A stretch of DNA of 64,000 nucleotides from Mycolicibacterium tusciae JS617 (GTDB lineage: Bacteria; Actinomycetota; Actinomycetes; Mycobacteriales; Mycobacteriaceae): contig NZ_KI912270.1 of NCBI RefSeq assembly GCF_000243415.2, positions 5,351,837 through 5,415,836 of the forward strand. Direction: 5' to 3'. The translations under genes and the position numbers were made by a program. The notes under the pieces were generated by a model. It did no database searches, was not told where the DNA came from, and saw only the letters and a list, made by a program, of their open reading frames with translations. Positions 17,359-27,283 of this stretch are shown one piece after another (positions within the stretch are counted from its first letter, which is position 1; every line of letters begins with the position of its first letter).

Positions 17359-17805
17359 ATGGTGGAGACCGAACCGCAGGTCGCTGAACTGGCCGGAGAG
17401 CTGCAGCGCGTCCTCTCCCGGGTGTTCTCCATACTCCGCAGAAGCGACCCGAGCCGGGACGCCGCGACCAATGATCTGACCCTCGCCCAGTTGTCGATTT
17501 TGCTGACACTGCTCGAGCAGGGACCGATCCGGATGACCGAACTGGCCGCGCACGAGCGGGTGCGCACGCCGACGACGACCGTGGCGATCCGCCGCCTGGA
17601 AAAACTCGGACTCGTCAAGCGGTCCCGCGACCCGTCGGACCTGCGGGCGGTACTGGTCGACATCACGCCCGAGGGCCTGGCCCAGCATCAAGAAGCGCTG
17701 GCCAATCGACGGGCCTTCCTGGCCAAGCTGCTCGAAAAGCTCGCACCCGAGGAGCTCGAGACGCTGAGCAAGGCGCTCGTCCCGCTCGAGCGCATCTCCG
17801 AATAG
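17359..17805 (+). CDS. MarR-family transcriptional regulator (Rv0042c-like)
   Basis: A 148-residue winged-helix regulator. The sequence LAQLSILLTLLEQGPIRMTELAAHERVRTPTTTVAIRRLEKLGLVKRSRDPSDLRAVLVDITPEG shows, in order, the helix-turn-helix (about 45-75) and the wing with the DxRxxxVxLT-like DLRAVLVDIT motif. The terminal helices form the dimer interface. The ligand and targets are unknown. It is convergent with glucosylglycerate hydrolase, whose stop is 5 bases away. Confidence 0.9.
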   Translation: MVETEPQVAELAGELQRVLSRVFSILRRSDPSRDAATNDLTLAQLSILLTLLEQGPIRMTELAAHERVRTPTTTVAIRRLEKLGLVKRSRDPSDLRAVLVDITPEGLAQHQEALANRRAFLAKLLEKLAPEELETLSKALVPLERISE

Positions 17806-17809
17806 CGCT

Positions 17810-19150
17810 TCAGCCCAGCCAGTCCAGCACCGCTGCGGCGGTCCATGACTGCTGCATGCTGCCCAGCGGTTCGCCGGTGAACGGTTCGTAGTACTCGGCG
17901 AAGGTGCCGTCGCTGACCTGCCTCAGACCCTCGCGCCGCAGGATCGAAGACCGTTCCGCCCAGCCGCGGCGAGCGAAGCACCAGGAGAACAGCCACGTGG
18001 TCACCGGCCATACCGGGCCGCGCCAATACTCACGCGATCGGAAGTCACGCGACACCGGGGACGTCGTTGGTATCAGCGCGAACTTCAGGTCCGGATGTCC
18101 ACAGAATCGTGGTCCCTCCAGCAGTCGCAGCAGCGCGCGTTCCTTCTCGTGCGGCAGCCCTCCGCAGAGCAGCGGAGCGAACTGCGCGACCGTCTCGGTG
18201 GCCACCCACTTTTCCGTCCGCAGATCGTAATCCCTTGCCGCACCGTTGCGTTCGTCGGTGGTCTCGACAACGCCCTTGCGGAACCGTTCGGCCCACGAGG
18301 ACAGGTCGCGCACGTCGGCGTGCGGGCGCTTGTAATCCTCGCCGATCTCGGCGAGCACGTCGCACGCCACGGCGAGGATCGCCGAGACGAACACATCCTC
18401 GACGGCGAAGCTCATCACCTTGGGCAGCAGTTCGTCGTCGTAGCGTGCCGACTTCATCTCTTCGAGCAGCCACAGATAGCGGTCGTACTCGATGTCCGAA
18501 GGGCGCTGGCTGGCATCGGTGACGATCGCGTTGTCCTCGCGCTGGTATTCGGGCACGCGGCCGGGAACCACGTTGGCATACGCGCTGTCCCACCGCGGCG
18601 AGTTGTCCATGCCGGATTCCCAGCCGTGGTACAGCGTGACCCGGCCTCGTGAGCGCGGGTCGCGGGCTTCGGCGAGCCAGCGGTGCCACTGGACCAGGTC
18701 TGCCCACCGGCGGTCGAGGAACGCCTCGGCGACGGCCCGGGTCGACCGTCCGCGGCTGCGCGCATGGTCGAGGATGCGTTGTACGGCGATCGCATGCACC
18801 GGCGGCTGAGTGATACCCGACGTGTGCCGGATGCGGGGCGCGTTGACGGCCAGAGCCGAGGTCGCCCACCGCGCGGGCCCGGGGAAGTAGCCGTCGACGC
18901 CGTTCGCGAAGACGATGTGCGGAATCATGCCGTTGGCCCACTGGGCTGACAGCAGCGTGTCGAGTTCGACCACCGCGCGTTCGACGCTCAGCGGCGCCAG
19001 GCCGATCGCCACAAAAGCGGCGTCCCAACTCCACATATGCGGGTACAGCAGCGGTGCCGCAGTCGTCATCGTGCCCAGGTCGTTGCCGCGCAACAAATAC
19101 GCGGCGCGCGCCGCCAGTTGGGTCGGAGCGAAGCTCGAATCGTGGGCCAT
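17810..19150 (-). CDS. ggh: Glucosylglycerate hydrolase (GH63-type)
   Basis: A 446-residue (alpha/alpha)6-barrel glycoside hydrolase. It begins RAAYLLRGNDLG and has the conserved YPHMWSWDAAF motif (36-46). The catalytic residues match the published pair of the M. hassiacum enzyme exactly: Asp182 in WESGMDNSPRWD and Glu419 in DGTFAEYYEP. It hydrolyses glucosylglycerate, a compatible solute that accumulates under nitrogen limitation, to glucose and glycerate; the enzyme has been described as a marker of rapidly growing mycobacteria. The start ATG (19148-19150) is divergent from the SDR gene. The cytoplasmic location follows from the absence of a signal peptide. Confidence 0.93.
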   Translation of the reverse strand: MAHDSSFAPTQLAARAAYLLRGNDLGTMTTAAPLLYPHMWSWDAAFVAIGLAPLSVERAVVELDTLLSAQWANGMIPHIVFANGVDGYFPGPARWATSALAVNAPRIRHTSGITQPPVHAIAVQRILDHARSRGRSTRAVAEAFLDRRWADLVQWHRWLAEARDPRSRGRVTLYHGWESGMDNSPRWDSAYANVVPGRVPEYQREDNAIVTDASQRPSDIEYDRYLWLLEEMKSARYDDELLPKVMSFAVEDVFVSAILAVACDVLAEIGEDYKRPHADVRDLSSWAERFRKGVVETTDERNGAARDYDLRTEKWVATETVAQFAPLLCGGLPHEKERALLRLLEGPRFCGHPDLKFALIPTTSPVSRDFRSREYWRGPVWPVTTWLFSWCFARRGWAERSSILRREGLRQVSDGTFAEYYEPFTGEPLGSMQQSWTAAAVLDWLG

Positions 19151-19191
19151 CGCCTCAATGATGCGTCGGCCGGGCGCGACTTGCAGGTCGG

Positions 19192-19197
19192 TAGGGT
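19192..19197 (+). promoter_or_regulatory. -10 box of a leaderless promoter (TAGGGT)
   Basis: TAGGGT is followed by exactly six bases and then the GTG at 19204 of the SDR gene. Confidence 0.5.
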
Positions 19198-19203
19198 GTC
19201 TTC

Positions 19204-19899
19204 GTGTCGAATGTCGCCGCCGCGGCGGCTCGGATGCCCAGTGCGATGATCACCGGGGCCTCGCGAGGGCTCGGCCCAGCCGTCGCCGCCGCGCTCGCGC
19301 CGACCCACACCCTGTTCCTTGCGGGGCGGCCGTCAGCCGAGCTCGACGCGGTCGCCGAGGAGTTCGGGGCCACCACGTGGCCGGTGGATTTCAACGATCC
19401 CGACGCCATTGCAGCGGCCGTCGAACCGATCGTGGAGCTGGACGTGCTGATCCACAACGCGGGTGTGGCCTACCCTGCCACCGTCGCCGAGTCGACCGTC
19501 GACGAGTGGCAAGACACCATGACCGTGAATGTGATTGGCCCGGTCGCACTTACGCTGCCGTTGCTGCCGGCGTTGCGCAGTGCAGGCGGCCACGTCGTGT
19601 TCGTGAACTCCGGCGCGGGCATCAACGCCTCCCCTGGCCTGGCCTCCTACACCGCGAGCAAGTTCGCGCTGCGCGGGTTCGCGAACTCCCTGCGCAACGA
19701 CGAGCCCTCGCTGCGGGTGACCTCGGTACACCCGGGCCGGATCGCCACCGAGATGCAGGAGCGGCTGGTGGCCTACGAGGGCCGCGAGTACGCGCCCGCG
19801 CAGTTTCTCAGCCCGCAGACTGTCGCCAAAGTCATAGCCGACGCGGTCAACGCGCCGCGCGACGCCCACATCCACGAGGTCATCGTCCGCCACCGCTGA
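19204..19899 (+). CDS. Short-chain dehydrogenase/reductase
   Basis: A 231-residue SDR. The Rossmann motif is TGASRGLG (about 17-24), then NAG (NAGVAYP near 88), the catalytic Ser in NSGAGIN, and YxxxK as YTASK (about 143-147). Position 5 of the cofactor loop (LAGR) suggests NADP(H). Substrate unknown. The GTG at 19204 has leaderless promoter spacing; a shorter start at MPSAMITG (19234) is possible. It is convergent with leuS and ends at a 16-bp-stem hairpin. Confidence 0.88.
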   Translation: MSNVAAAAARMPSAMITGASRGLGPAVAAALAPTHTLFLAGRPSAELDAVAEEFGATTWPVDFNDPDAIAAAVEPIVELDVLIHNAGVAYPATVAESTVDEWQDTMTVNVIGPVALTLPLLPALRSAGGHVVFVNSGAGINASPGLASYTASKFALRGFANSLRNDEPSLRVTSVHPGRIATEMQERLVAYEGREYAPAQFLSPQTVAKVIADAVNAPRDAHIHEVIVRHR

Positions 19900-19905
19900 C
19901 TCCGG

Positions 19906-19961
19906 TGCGATTTCGGTGCGCTGACTACCGCTGAAGGCATGGTTCGCGCACCGAAATCGCA
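19906..19961. terminator. 16-bp perfect inverted repeat between SDR and leuS
   Basis: TGCGATTTCGGTGCGC (19906-19921) and its exact complement (19946-19961) enclose a 24-base loop between two convergent genes, two bases from the leuS stop. It could act as a bidirectional terminator; no T-tract is present on either strand. Confidence 0.55.
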
Positions 19962-19962
19962 A

Positions 19963-22809
19963 CTAGGCGACGATGTTGACCAGGCGGCCCGCCACCACGA
20001 TCACCTTCTTGGGCGTGGCGCCGCCGAGGAACTCCTGCACCTTCGGATCGGCCAGCGCCGCGGCCTCCAGCGTGTCGGCCGCAGCGTCGGCGGCCACGGT
20101 GATTCGCCCGCGGACCTTGCCGTTGACCTGAACCGGCAGTTCGACGGTGTCCTCGACGAGGTACTGCGGGTCGGCCACCGGGAACGGGCCGTGCGCCAGC
20201 GAGGTGCCGTGGCCCAACCGCTGCCACAGTTCCTCCGCCAGATGGGGCGCCAGCGGCGCGACCATCAGCACCAGCGGCTCCAACGCCGCCCGCGCCGTCA
20301 CGCCCTGCTTGGTCAGGTGGTTGGTGTATTCGATCAGCTTGGCCGCGGCGGTGTTGTTGCGCAGGTTGGTGTAGTCGTCAGACACCCCGGCGATCGTGCG
20401 GTGCAACAGGCGCAGCGTGTCGTCCTCCAACGCCTGGTGCGCGCCCGACCGTTCCGAGCCGGTCTGCTCGTCGACCACCAACCGCCACACCCGCTGCAGG
20501 AACCGATACGCGCCCACGACATCCTTGGTCGCCCAGGGCCGCGACGCCTCCAGCGGACCCATCGACATCTCGTAGACCCGCAGTGTGTCCGCACCGTAGT
20601 GGTCGCAGATCTCGTCGGGGGACACCGAGTTCTTCAGGCTCTTGCCGATCTTGCCGAACTCCTGGAACACCTCGATCTCACCGGTCGGCGACGCCCAGAA
20701 GAACTTGCCTTGCCGCTCAACGACTTCGGCGGCAGGAACGTAGGAGCCGCGAGAGTCGGTGTACGCGAACGCCTGGATATACCCCTGGTTGATCAGCCGG
20801 CGATACGGTTCACGCGAGCTGACGTGCCCCAGGTCGTAGAGCACCTTGTGCCAGAACCGGCAATACAACAGGTGCAGCACGGCATGCTCGACGCCGCCGA
20901 CGTAGAGGTCGACACCGCCGGGGTCTTTGGGCCCGTGTTCGGCGGGTCGGGGACCCATCCAGTAGGCCTCGTTCTCCTTGGCGCACAACTCGTCTTGGTT
21001 GTGCGGGTCGGTGTAGCGCAGCTCGTACCAGGAGCTGGCCGCCCACTGCGGCATGACGTTGGTGTCACGGGTGTAGGGCTGCAAGCCGTCGCCGAGATCC
21101 ATTTCGACGTTGACCCAATCGGTCGCCTTGCCCAGCGGCGGCGAGGGCTCGCTGTCGGCGTCGTCGGGATCGAACTGTGAGGGCGCGTAATCCGGTAGGT
21201 CGGGCAGCTCGACGGGCAGCGCCGAATCGGGCAAGGGGTGCGCTCGGCCGTCGGCGTCATAGACGATCGGAAAGGGCTCACCCCAGTACCTCTGCCGCGC
21301 GAACAGCCAGTCACGCAGCTTGTACTCGACGCGGGACTGCCCACGCCCGTCGGCGACCAACCGATTGGTGATCGCCTCCTTCGCCGATGCGACGGAGAGG
21401 CCGTTGAGATAGTCGGAGTTGACCAGCTCGCCATCGCCGGAGTACGCCGCATCCGAAACGGAACCGCCGCCAATCACTTCGATGATCGGCAACCCGAATT
21501 CACTGGCGAACTCCCAGTCTCGCTGATCGTGGCCCGGCACCGCCATGATCGCCCCGGTGCCGTAGCCCAGTAGCACGTAATCCGCGATGAACACCGGAAT
21601 CTGTTCACCGTTGGCCGGATTCGTCGCGTACGCGCCGAGGAACACACCCGTCTTGGACTTGTTCTCCTGGCGCTCGAGATCCGACTTGGCCGCAACCGAA
21701 GCGCGGTAGGCGGCAACGGCGTCCGCGGGCGACGCCGCACCGAAGGTCCAGCGCGAGTCGACGTCGCCGGGCCACTGCGCGGCGACCAGCACGTCGACCA
21801 GCTCGTGCTCGGGCGCCAGCACCAGGTACGTCGCACCGAACAAGGTGTCGGGCCTAGTGGTGAACACCTCGATGTCGCCGGCTTCGGTGGCGAACTGGAC
21901 CGCGGCCCCGGTGGACCGGCCGATCCAGTTGCGCTGCATGGTCTTGACCTTGTCCGGCCAGTCCAGCAAGTCGAGGTCGTCAAGCAGCCGATCGGAGTAC
22001 ACGGTGATGCGCATCATCCACTGCCGCAACCGTTTCCGGAACACCGGGAAGTTGCCCCGGTCACTTCGGCCATCGGAGGTGACCTCCTCGTTGGCCAGCA
22101 CGGTGCCCAGACCGGGGCACCAGTTCACCATCGAATCGGCCCGGTACACCAGCCGATAGGAGTCGACGGCATCAGCGCGTTCGTCGGCGCTCAACTCCGA
22201 CCAAACCCGGCCATCGTCCAACGTCCTGCTACCCGAGTCGAGTTCGGCGATCAGTTCGGCAATCGGTCTCGCCTTGTCGGCCGACGGATCGAACCAGGCG
22301 TTGTAAATCTGCAGAAAGATCCACTGCGTCCACTTGTAGAAGTCGACGTCAGTGGTGGAGAAGCTGCGTCGCGCGTCGTGACCCAACCCCAGCCTGCCCA
22401 GTTGGCGGCGGAAATTGACGATGTTGGCTTCGGTACGGGTGCGCGGATGCGTGCCGGTCTGAATGGCGTACTGCTCAGCAGGCAGCCCGAAGGCATCGAA
22501 ACCCAACGCGTGCAAGACGTTACGGCCGGCCATCCGGTAATAGCGCGCGTAGACGTCCGTCGCGATATACCCGAGCGGGTGTCCGACGTGCAGACCCTCT
22601 CCTGATGGGTAAGGGAACATGTCCTGCACGAACATCTTGTCGGCGGGCAGCGCGCGGTCGGGCTCCGACAACGACCCCACCGGGTTGGGCACGTTGAACG
22701 TGCCCGAATCCGCCCACCTCTGCTGCCAGGCGTGCTCGATCCGCCCAGCGAGCTCCGCGGTGTAGCGGTGCGGCGGGACGTCGATGCCGGCGTCGGGCGA
22801 GTCAGTCAC
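19963..22809 (-). CDS. leuS: Leucyl-tRNA synthetase
   Basis: Class I leucyl-tRNA synthetase of 948 residues. The HIGH-type motif is [14 protein letters not shown] (about 66-79). The editing (CP1) domain covers about 280-490 with the TTRPDTLFG threonine-rich motif, and the KMSKS motif is KIGKS in [12 protein letters not shown]. The C-terminal anticodon-binding domain ends [14 protein letters not shown]. The GTG at 22807-22809 (VTDSPD) was chosen to match the mycobacterial start; the open frame extends another 790 bases upstream but is antisense to the mtc28-like gene. It corresponds to Rv0041. Confidence 0.98.
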   Translation of the reverse strand: MTDSPDAGIDVPPHRYTAELAGRIEHAWQQRWADSGTFNVPNPVGSLSEPDRALPADKMFVQDMFPYPSGEGLHVGHPLGYIATDVYARYYRMAGRNVLHALGFDAFGLPAEQYAIQTGTHPRTRTEANIVNFRRQLGRLGLGHDARRSFSTTDVDFYKWTQWIFLQIYNAWFDPSADKARPIAELIAELDSGSRTLDDGRVWSELSADERADAVDSYRLVYRADSMVNWCPGLGTVLANEEVTSDGRSDRGNFPVFRKRLRQWMMRITVYSDRLLDDLDLLDWPDKVKTMQRNWIGRSTGAAVQFATEAGDIEVFTTRPDTLFGATYLVLAPEHELVDVLVAAQWPGDVDSRWTFGAASPADAVAAYRASVAAKSDLERQENKSKTGVFLGAYATNPANGEQIPVFIADYVLLGYGTGAIMAVPGHDQRDWEFASEFGLPIIEVIGGGSVSDAAYSGDGELVNSDYLNGLSVASAKEAITNRLVADGRGQSRVEYKLRDWLFARQRYWGEPFPIVYDADGRAHPLPDSALPVELPDLPDYAPSQFDPDDADSEPSPPLGKATDWVNVEMDLGDGLQPYTRDTNVMPQWAASSWYELRYTDPHNQDELCAKENEAYWMGPRPAEHGPKDPGGVDLYVGGVEHAVLHLLYCRFWHKVLYDLGHVSSREPYRRLINQGYIQAFAYTDSRGSYVPAAEVVERQGKFFWASPTGEIEVFQEFGKIGKSLKNSVSPDEICDHYGADTLRVYEMSMGPLEASRPWATKDVVGAYRFLQRVWRLVVDEQTGSERSGAHQALEDDTLRLLHRTIAGVSDDYTNLRNNTAAAKLIEYTNHLTKQGVTARAALEPLVLMVAPLAPHLAEELWQRLGHGTSLAHGPFPVADPQYLVEDTVELPVQVNGKVRGRITVAADAAADTLEAAALADPKVQEFLGGATPKKVIVVAGRLVNIVA

Positions 22810-22995
22810 CTGGACAGGGTATAAGCCCGCCATTCGGTACAGGCGTCGGCCACGGGTTGGTCTCGGTTGCATCACCGGTGGGTCAGAACAAGGTTGCAGG
22901 TCCATTCCAGGCCTAGTGACCGTCGCTTCCGCGTGGATACAGTCGGCGCCTGACCCAAACGGTTGACGAGCGCGACAGAGAAAGGACCGGCGGTG

Positions 22996-23994
22996 ATGAA
23001 CGAGAACGCCCGACGCTGGAGGACTCCGGCTACCAGTGTGGCTGCGGCTACCGTCGGCGTCTTCATGCTCGCAGGCGCCACCGCCTCGGCCCAGCCCGCG
23101 CAGCCGCTGCCTCCACAGCCCGGTCCGTCTGTGGTGACGCAGTCCGCCGCGACGCCCAACACCGCGCTCACGCCCGCAGTCCCCAACACCGCTCTGACTG
23201 TTCCGGCCACCCCCCAGACCGCACTGACCCCAGCTGTGCCCAATGCGGCCCTGACCCAGCCGGCCGTCGCGGCGGCAGCGGCGCCGGGTGGTATCGCGAC
23301 GCCACAGGTCGGAGTTCCGGCCCAGGCGGCGATCACTCCTGCCACGGCTGGCACGGTCTACGACTTCTTCAGAGACAAGGGCGTCGCCCTCGAGCCTCAG
23401 GTCAGCCAGGACTTCAAGGCCCTCAACATCGTGCTGCCGATGCCGCGCGGCTGGGCGCACGTCCCCGACCCCAATGTCACCGACGCTTTCGCCGTGATCG
23501 CCGACCGGGTTGGCGGCAACGGTCTGTACTCGTCGAACGCTCAGGTCCAGGTGTACAAGCTGGTCGGTGAATTCGACCCGCGAGAGGCCATCAGCCACGG
23601 GTTCGTCGACAGCCAGCAGTTGCCCGCCTGGCGATCGACCAATGGGTCGATGGGCGAGGTCGGTGGCATGACGATGTCAACGATCGAAGGCACCTACCGC
23701 GAGAACTCCATGACGCTGGACACCTCGCGTCGCCACGTCATCGCCACCAACGGCCCGGACAAATACCTGGTGTCGCTCGCGGTGACCACCAGCGAAGACC
23801 AGGTCGTCGCGGCGGGCGAGGCCACCGATGCCATCGTCAACGGCTTCAAGGTCAGCATTCCGGCACCCCCGGGGGCCACCCCACCCGCCGCACCAGCTGC
23901 CGCACCGGCGGCGCCTGCCCCGGCCGTCGCGGTCGCCCCGGCTCCCACCGCTTTGGGCGCCCAGGCGCAGCCAACCATCAGACCATCCGGATAA
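22996..23994 (+). CDS. mtc28: Secreted proline/alanine-rich protein, Mtc28-like (LpqN/LpqT family)
   Basis: A 332-residue exported protein. A signal peptide ([25 protein letters not shown], cleavage near 33) is followed by a low-complexity region of degenerate repeats [17 protein letters not shown] (about 50-95) and then an LpqN/LpqT-like domain of about 170 residues ([15 protein letters not shown] onward). The C-terminal tail is Pro/Ala-rich. The ATG at 22996 follows AGAAAGGA at good spacing; a GTG just before it is possible. It is divergent from leuS, as Rv0040c (Mtc28, an immunodominant secreted antigen) is in M. tuberculosis. A GC-rich hairpin follows the stop. Confidence 0.9.
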   Translation: MNENARRWRTPATSVAAATVGVFMLAGATASAQPAQPLPPQPGPSVVTQSAATPNTALTPAVPNTALTVPATPQTALTPAVPNAALTQPAVAAAAAPGGIATPQVGVPAQAAITPATAGTVYDFFRDKGVALEPQVSQDFKALNIVLPMPRGWAHVPDPNVTDAFAVIADRVGGNGLYSSNAQVQVYKLVGEFDPREAISHGFVDSQQLPAWRSTNGSMGEVGGMTMSTIEGTYRENSMTLDTSRRHVIATNGPDKYLVSLAVTTSEDQVVAAGEATDAIVNGFKVSIPAPPGATPPAAPAAAPAAPAPAVAVAPAPTALGAQAQPTIRPSG

Positions 23995-24002
23995 GGGCTT
24001 GT

Positions 24003-24030
24003 TCCCCCGGGCGAAGCCTGGCGCCCGGGG
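24003..24030 (+). terminator. GC-rich hairpin after the mtc28-like gene
   Basis: CCCCCGGGCG (24003-24012) pairs perfectly with CGCCCGGGGG (24021-24030) across an 8-base loop, nine bases after the stop. There is no T-tract. Confidence 0.6.
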
Positions 24031-24062
24031 GGACGCCCAAAACATCGCACAGGCCGGCCTCG

Positions 24063-24068
24063 TATTGT
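24063..24068 (+). promoter_or_regulatory. -10 box of a leaderless promoter (TATTGT)
   Basis: TATTGT is followed by seven bases and the ATG at 24076; no ribosome-binding site is seen. Confidence 0.45.
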
Positions 24069-24075
24069 GTGGCCC

Positions 24076-24453
24076 ATGTTCATCGTCGCGGTGCTATGTC
24101 TGTGTGCCGCGGCTGTGATCGCGGGGCTCGGCGTATGGCTGCTGACCCGCCCGCGGTCGGCTGACCCCGCGTCGGGTGATCCCAAGCGCCAGGTGCTTCG
24201 CGGCGTCGCACCCACTCAACTCGCCGCCGCCGCAATGCTCGCGTCGGCCGGCGTTGTCGCGCTTTCGAGCCGCCCCGACACCGCACTCGTCGTGGTCATC
24301 GTGTGCGTGATCGGCGCCGTGAGCACCGTCGCGGCCGGCTGCTGGCAGGCGGCCAAGGTCATCGCGAGCCGGGAACAGGCCGATCGGGCTGCGAGTGCGG
24401 CGGCCGACGGTTGCGGAGACGCCTGCGCCACCTGCACGCTCTCCTGCAGCTGA
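24076..24453 (+). CDS. Small two/three-helix membrane protein (Rv0039c-like)
   Basis: A 125-residue membrane protein with hydrophobic segments at about 1-22 (MFIVAVLCLCAAAVIAGLGVWL), 47-65 and 73-90. The short C-terminus is cysteine-rich (DGCGDACATCTLSCS, four to five Cys), which could bind metal or form disulfides. The APTQLAAAAMLASAGVVA segment matches what I recall of Rv0039c. The ATG at 24076 was chosen over the GTG at 24067 because of the leaderless -10 spacing. Function unknown. Confidence 0.82.
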   Translation: MFIVAVLCLCAAAVIAGLGVWLLTRPRSADPASGDPKRQVLRGVAPTQLAAAAMLASAGVVALSSRPDTALVVVIVCVIGAVSTVAAGCWQAAKVIASREQADRAASAAADGCGDACATCTLSCS

Positions 24454-24475
24454 ACGTACTGGCGCCGCGCGGGTT

Positions 24476-25081
24476 TCAGTTGCGGCTGATGTCTATCGGG
24501 TGTGTGGCGAGCAGCGACAGCGGTAGGGGCTGACGCCGGAGAACCCTGGCCCACAGATCGTTGCGCGGTTCGGAGAGTACGTCAGACGGCATCGCGGACA
24601 GCACAATCCAGTCGTCGCGTTCGATCTCGCCTTCCAGCTGACCGATCGTCCACCCCGAGTAGCCCGCGAAGATTCGGACTCCTTCGATCACCGGAGCAAC
24701 CGCGTCGGGATCGGCGTCCAGATCCACCATCGCCATGCGGCCCTGCACATGTCGCAGGCCGGGCAGACCGGCCGGATCGACACCGACCCGCATCGTCGCC
24801 AGACACAGCGCGGCGTCGCGCTTGACGGGTCCTCCGATGAACATGGTTTTCGGTTTGGTGGCCAGCTTCGCCCATTGCGGAAGCACGTTGTACACCGCGG
24901 TCTCGCTGGGCCGGTTCAGCACCACACCGAGCGTGCCGCCGTCGTTGTGCTCGACGATGTAGATGACGCTGCGCCGAAACGTCGGTTCCAGTAGATCGGT
25001 GTTGGCGAGCAACAGTGTGCCCGCCCGGACCCGGTGTTTGGCAGGCGCGACGAAGTCCTCCGGATCCTCAGAATGCGCCAT
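24476..25081 (-). CDS. UPF0301 (YqgE/AlgH) family protein (Rv0038-like)
   Basis: A 201-residue member of the UPF0301/YqgE-AlgH family. The N-terminal RAGTLLLANTDLLEPTFRRSVIYIVEHNDGGTLGVVLNRP block (about 18-57) is diagnostic, as are the FIGGPV motif and IFAGYSGWTIGQLEGEI in the second half. Molecular function is not established. It starts at an ATG (25079-25081), divergent from the MFS gene and convergent with the small membrane protein. It corresponds to Rv0038. Confidence 0.95.
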   Translation of the reverse strand: MAHSEDPEDFVAPAKHRVRAGTLLLANTDLLEPTFRRSVIYIVEHNDGGTLGVVLNRPSETAVYNVLPQWAKLATKPKTMFIGGPVKRDAALCLATMRVGVDPAGLPGLRHVQGRMAMVDLDADPDAVAPVIEGVRIFAGYSGWTIGQLEGEIERDDWIVLSAMPSDVLSEPRNDLWARVLRRQPLPLSLLATHPIDISRN

Positions 25082-25149
25082 CCCTCCATCATCGCATCAG
25101 CAACCGGCCAACGTGGTGAACAAACCTCGGCCGCGGCGATATTTGTACT

Positions 25150-26499
25150 GTGGATCGGGGGCCGCCGAACATGATCGGCGAAGGTCGCCCCGCGATGCAA
25201 CAGGACGGGATTTCCGTGGTCGACGTACGTGCGCCGCTCGCGCTGTGGCGCTCGGTGCGCGCCCTTCCCGAGTTTCGGCGGCTACTCGAGCTGCGACTCG
25301 TCAGCCAGTTCGGTGACGGCCTGTTCGCCGCGGGCCTGGCGGGTGGGCTGTTGTTCAGCACCGAACGGGCCGCGACGCCGTGGGCCATCGCCGGCTCGTT
25401 CGCCGTGCTCTATCTGCCGTACTCACTGCTCGGCCCCTTCGCCGGCGCGCTGCTGGACCGGTGGGACCGACGCCTGGTGCTCGTCGGCGCCAACATCGGG
25501 CGCCTGTTGATGGTGCTGGTCGTCGCGTGGCTGTTGGTGGTCAGCGCACACGAGCTGGCAATCCTGGTCGCGGCGTTGATCGTCAACGGGTTCACCCGCT
25601 TCGTCTCTTCGGGTCTATCGGCGGCGCTGCCGCACGTGGTGCCACGCGAGCAGGTGGTGTCGATGAACTCGATCGCCACCGCGACGGGCGGGGCAGCGGC
25701 ATTCCTCGGCGCCATCTTAATGCTCGTGCCGCGCTGGCTGTTCGGGGCCAACGACGTTGGCGCCGCAGCAATCATCTTTCTCGTGTCGGTCCCGGTTGGG
25801 ATTGCATTGTGGCTTTCGTGGCGCTTTACCCCACACCTGCTCGGCCCCGACGACAGCAAGCGCGCGATCCACGGATCGGTCGTCTATGCGGTGGCCACCG
25901 GTTGGGTGCACGGCGCCCGCACCGTCGCCGCAGTCCCGTCGGTGGCCGCGACGCTGGCCGGGCTGGCCGCACACCGCATGGTGCTCGGAATCAACAGCCT
26001 GCTGGTGCTCGTGCTCGTCCGACATACCGATGCCCCGGACGTCGCGGGTCTCGGGACGACGGCGTTGTTCTTCGCCGCCGTCGGCATCGGACAGTTCCTC
26101 GCCGCTGCGCTCATGCCGATCGCGGTCACCCGGTGGGGCCGGTACGCGACGGCCAACGGGGCATTGGCCATCGCCGCGGTGATTCAGGTGGCGGGGTCCG
26201 GTCTGCAACTGCCGGTGATGATGGTGTGCGGCTTCCTTCTCGGCCTCGCGGGCCAGGTGGTCAAGCTCTGCGCCGACAGTGCGATGCAGCTCGACGTCGA
26301 CGATGCGCTGCGCGGGCATGTGTTCACCGTCCAGGACGCGCTGTTCTGGATTGCGTTCATCATCGCGGTGACAGCGGCGGCCGCGGTAATGCCGCCCGGG
26401 GGTCACCAACCCGTGCTGGCCCTCGCCGGTGCCGGTGTCTACCTGCTCGGACTGGCCGCGCACGCCGCGCTCGGACGTCGAACTCGCCGCTCGGGCTAA
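25150..26499 (+). CDS. Major facilitator superfamily transporter (Rv0037c-like)
   Basis: A membrane protein of up to 449 residues with about eleven to twelve hydrophobic helices. The loop between helices 2 and 3 reads [15 protein letters not shown], the MFS motif A equivalent (GxLxDRxGRR). It is related to drug/macrolide-type (MFS_3) exporters, but the substrate is unknown. The GTG at 25150 follows GATATT by six bases (leaderless spacing); ATGs at 25171 and 25195 are alternative starts. The next gene begins 10 bases after the stop, suggesting an operon as with Rv0037c-Rv0036c. Confidence 0.88.
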   Translation: MDRGPPNMIGEGRPAMQQDGISVVDVRAPLALWRSVRALPEFRRLLELRLVSQFGDGLFAAGLAGGLLFSTERAATPWAIAGSFAVLYLPYSLLGPFAGALLDRWDRRLVLVGANIGRLLMVLVVAWLLVVSAHELAILVAALIVNGFTRFVSSGLSAALPHVVPREQVVSMNSIATATGGAAAFLGAILMLVPRWLFGANDVGAAAIIFLVSVPVGIALWLSWRFTPHLLGPDDSKRAIHGSVVYAVATGWVHGARTVAAVPSVAATLAGLAAHRMVLGINSLLVLVLVRHTDAPDVAGLGTTALFFAAVGIGQFLAAALMPIAVTRWGRYATANGALAIAAVIQVAGSGLQLPVMMVCGFLLGLAGQVVKLCADSAMQLDVDDALRGHVFTVQDALFWIAFIIAVTAAAAVMPPGGHQPVLALAGAGVYLLGLAAHAALGRRTRRSG

Positions 26500-26509
26500 G
26501 GTGACCGGC

Positions 26510-27283
26510 ATGGCTGGTGCCGAGCCTATGGTGGCCGATCTGCGCGCCGAGAGCGACGAACTCGACGCGCTGGTGGCCGACCTTCCCGCCGCGCGCTGGG
26601 CTGACTCCACACCCTCAGCCGGGTGGACGATCGCCCATCAGATCGCCCACCTGTTGTGGACCGACCGCGTCGCGTTCACCGCCGTCACCGACGAGGCCGG
26701 CTTCGCCGCTGTACTGACCGAGGCGGCCAAGAACCCGTCCGGATTCGTCGACGCGGGCGCTGAAGAGCTGGCTCTGACGCCGCCTGCTGAGCTGCTTGCC
26801 GATTGGCGCCGCACCCGGACCCGGTTGCACGACGAACTCCTCACGGTGGCCGAGGGTCGCAAACTGCCGTGGTTCGGTCCACCGATGAGCGCCCCGTCGA
26901 TGGCCACCGCGCGGCTGATGGAGACGTGGGCGCACGGCCTCGATGTGGCCGACGCGCTCGGCGTCGACCGGCCTCCCACCGCGCGCCTGCGGTCGATCGC
27001 CCACATCGGGGTGCGCACCCGCGACTTCGCGTTCACCGTCAACGGCCTTGCGCCACCGGCAGATCCGTTCCTCGTGCAGCTACGTGCCCCCGATGGGTCG
27101 ACCTGGTCATGGGGTCCCGACGACGCCGCGCAACGGGTCACCGGCTCGGCGCAGGATTTCTGCATGCTCGTCACCCAGCGCCGGCCGCGGTCTGCGCTGG
27201 ACGTGACGGCCGTCGGCGAGGACGCCGAGCAGTGGCTGGGTATCGCGCAGGCCTTCGCCGGTCCACCAGGCCCAGGCCGCTAG
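26510..27283 (+). CDS. TIGR03084-family DinB-like metal-binding protein (Rv0036c-like)
   Basis: A 257-residue protein of the DinB/mycothiol-dependent maleylpyruvate isomerase-like superfamily. The four-helix-bundle metal site is suggested by HQIAHLLW (about 46-53) and [14 protein letters not shown] (His/Glu cluster near 140-150). A C-terminal domain follows. Members often act with mycothiol or other thiols, but this one has no assigned reaction. The ATG at 26510 follows AAGGTGACC; the length equals that of Rv0036c as I recall. It probably shares an operon with the MFS transporter. Its stop overlaps the convergent next gene by four bases. Confidence 0.9.
   Translation: MAGAEPMVADLRAESDELDALVADLPAARWADSTPSAGWTIAHQIAHLLWTDRVAFTAVTDEAGFAAVLTEAAKNPSGFVDAGAEELALTPPAELLADWRRTRTRLHDELLTVAEGRKLPWFGPPMSAPSMATARLMETWAHGLDVADALGVDRPPTARLRSIAHIGVRTRDFAFTVNGLAPPADPFLVQLRAPDGSTWSWGPDDAAQRVTGSAQDFCMLVTQRRPRSALDVTAVGEDAEQWLGIAQAFAGPPGPGR

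Noticed and set aside
19963..23598. 1211-residue leuS extension
   Set aside because: The added N-terminal part is antisense to the mtc28-like gene; family start is VTDSPD at 22809.
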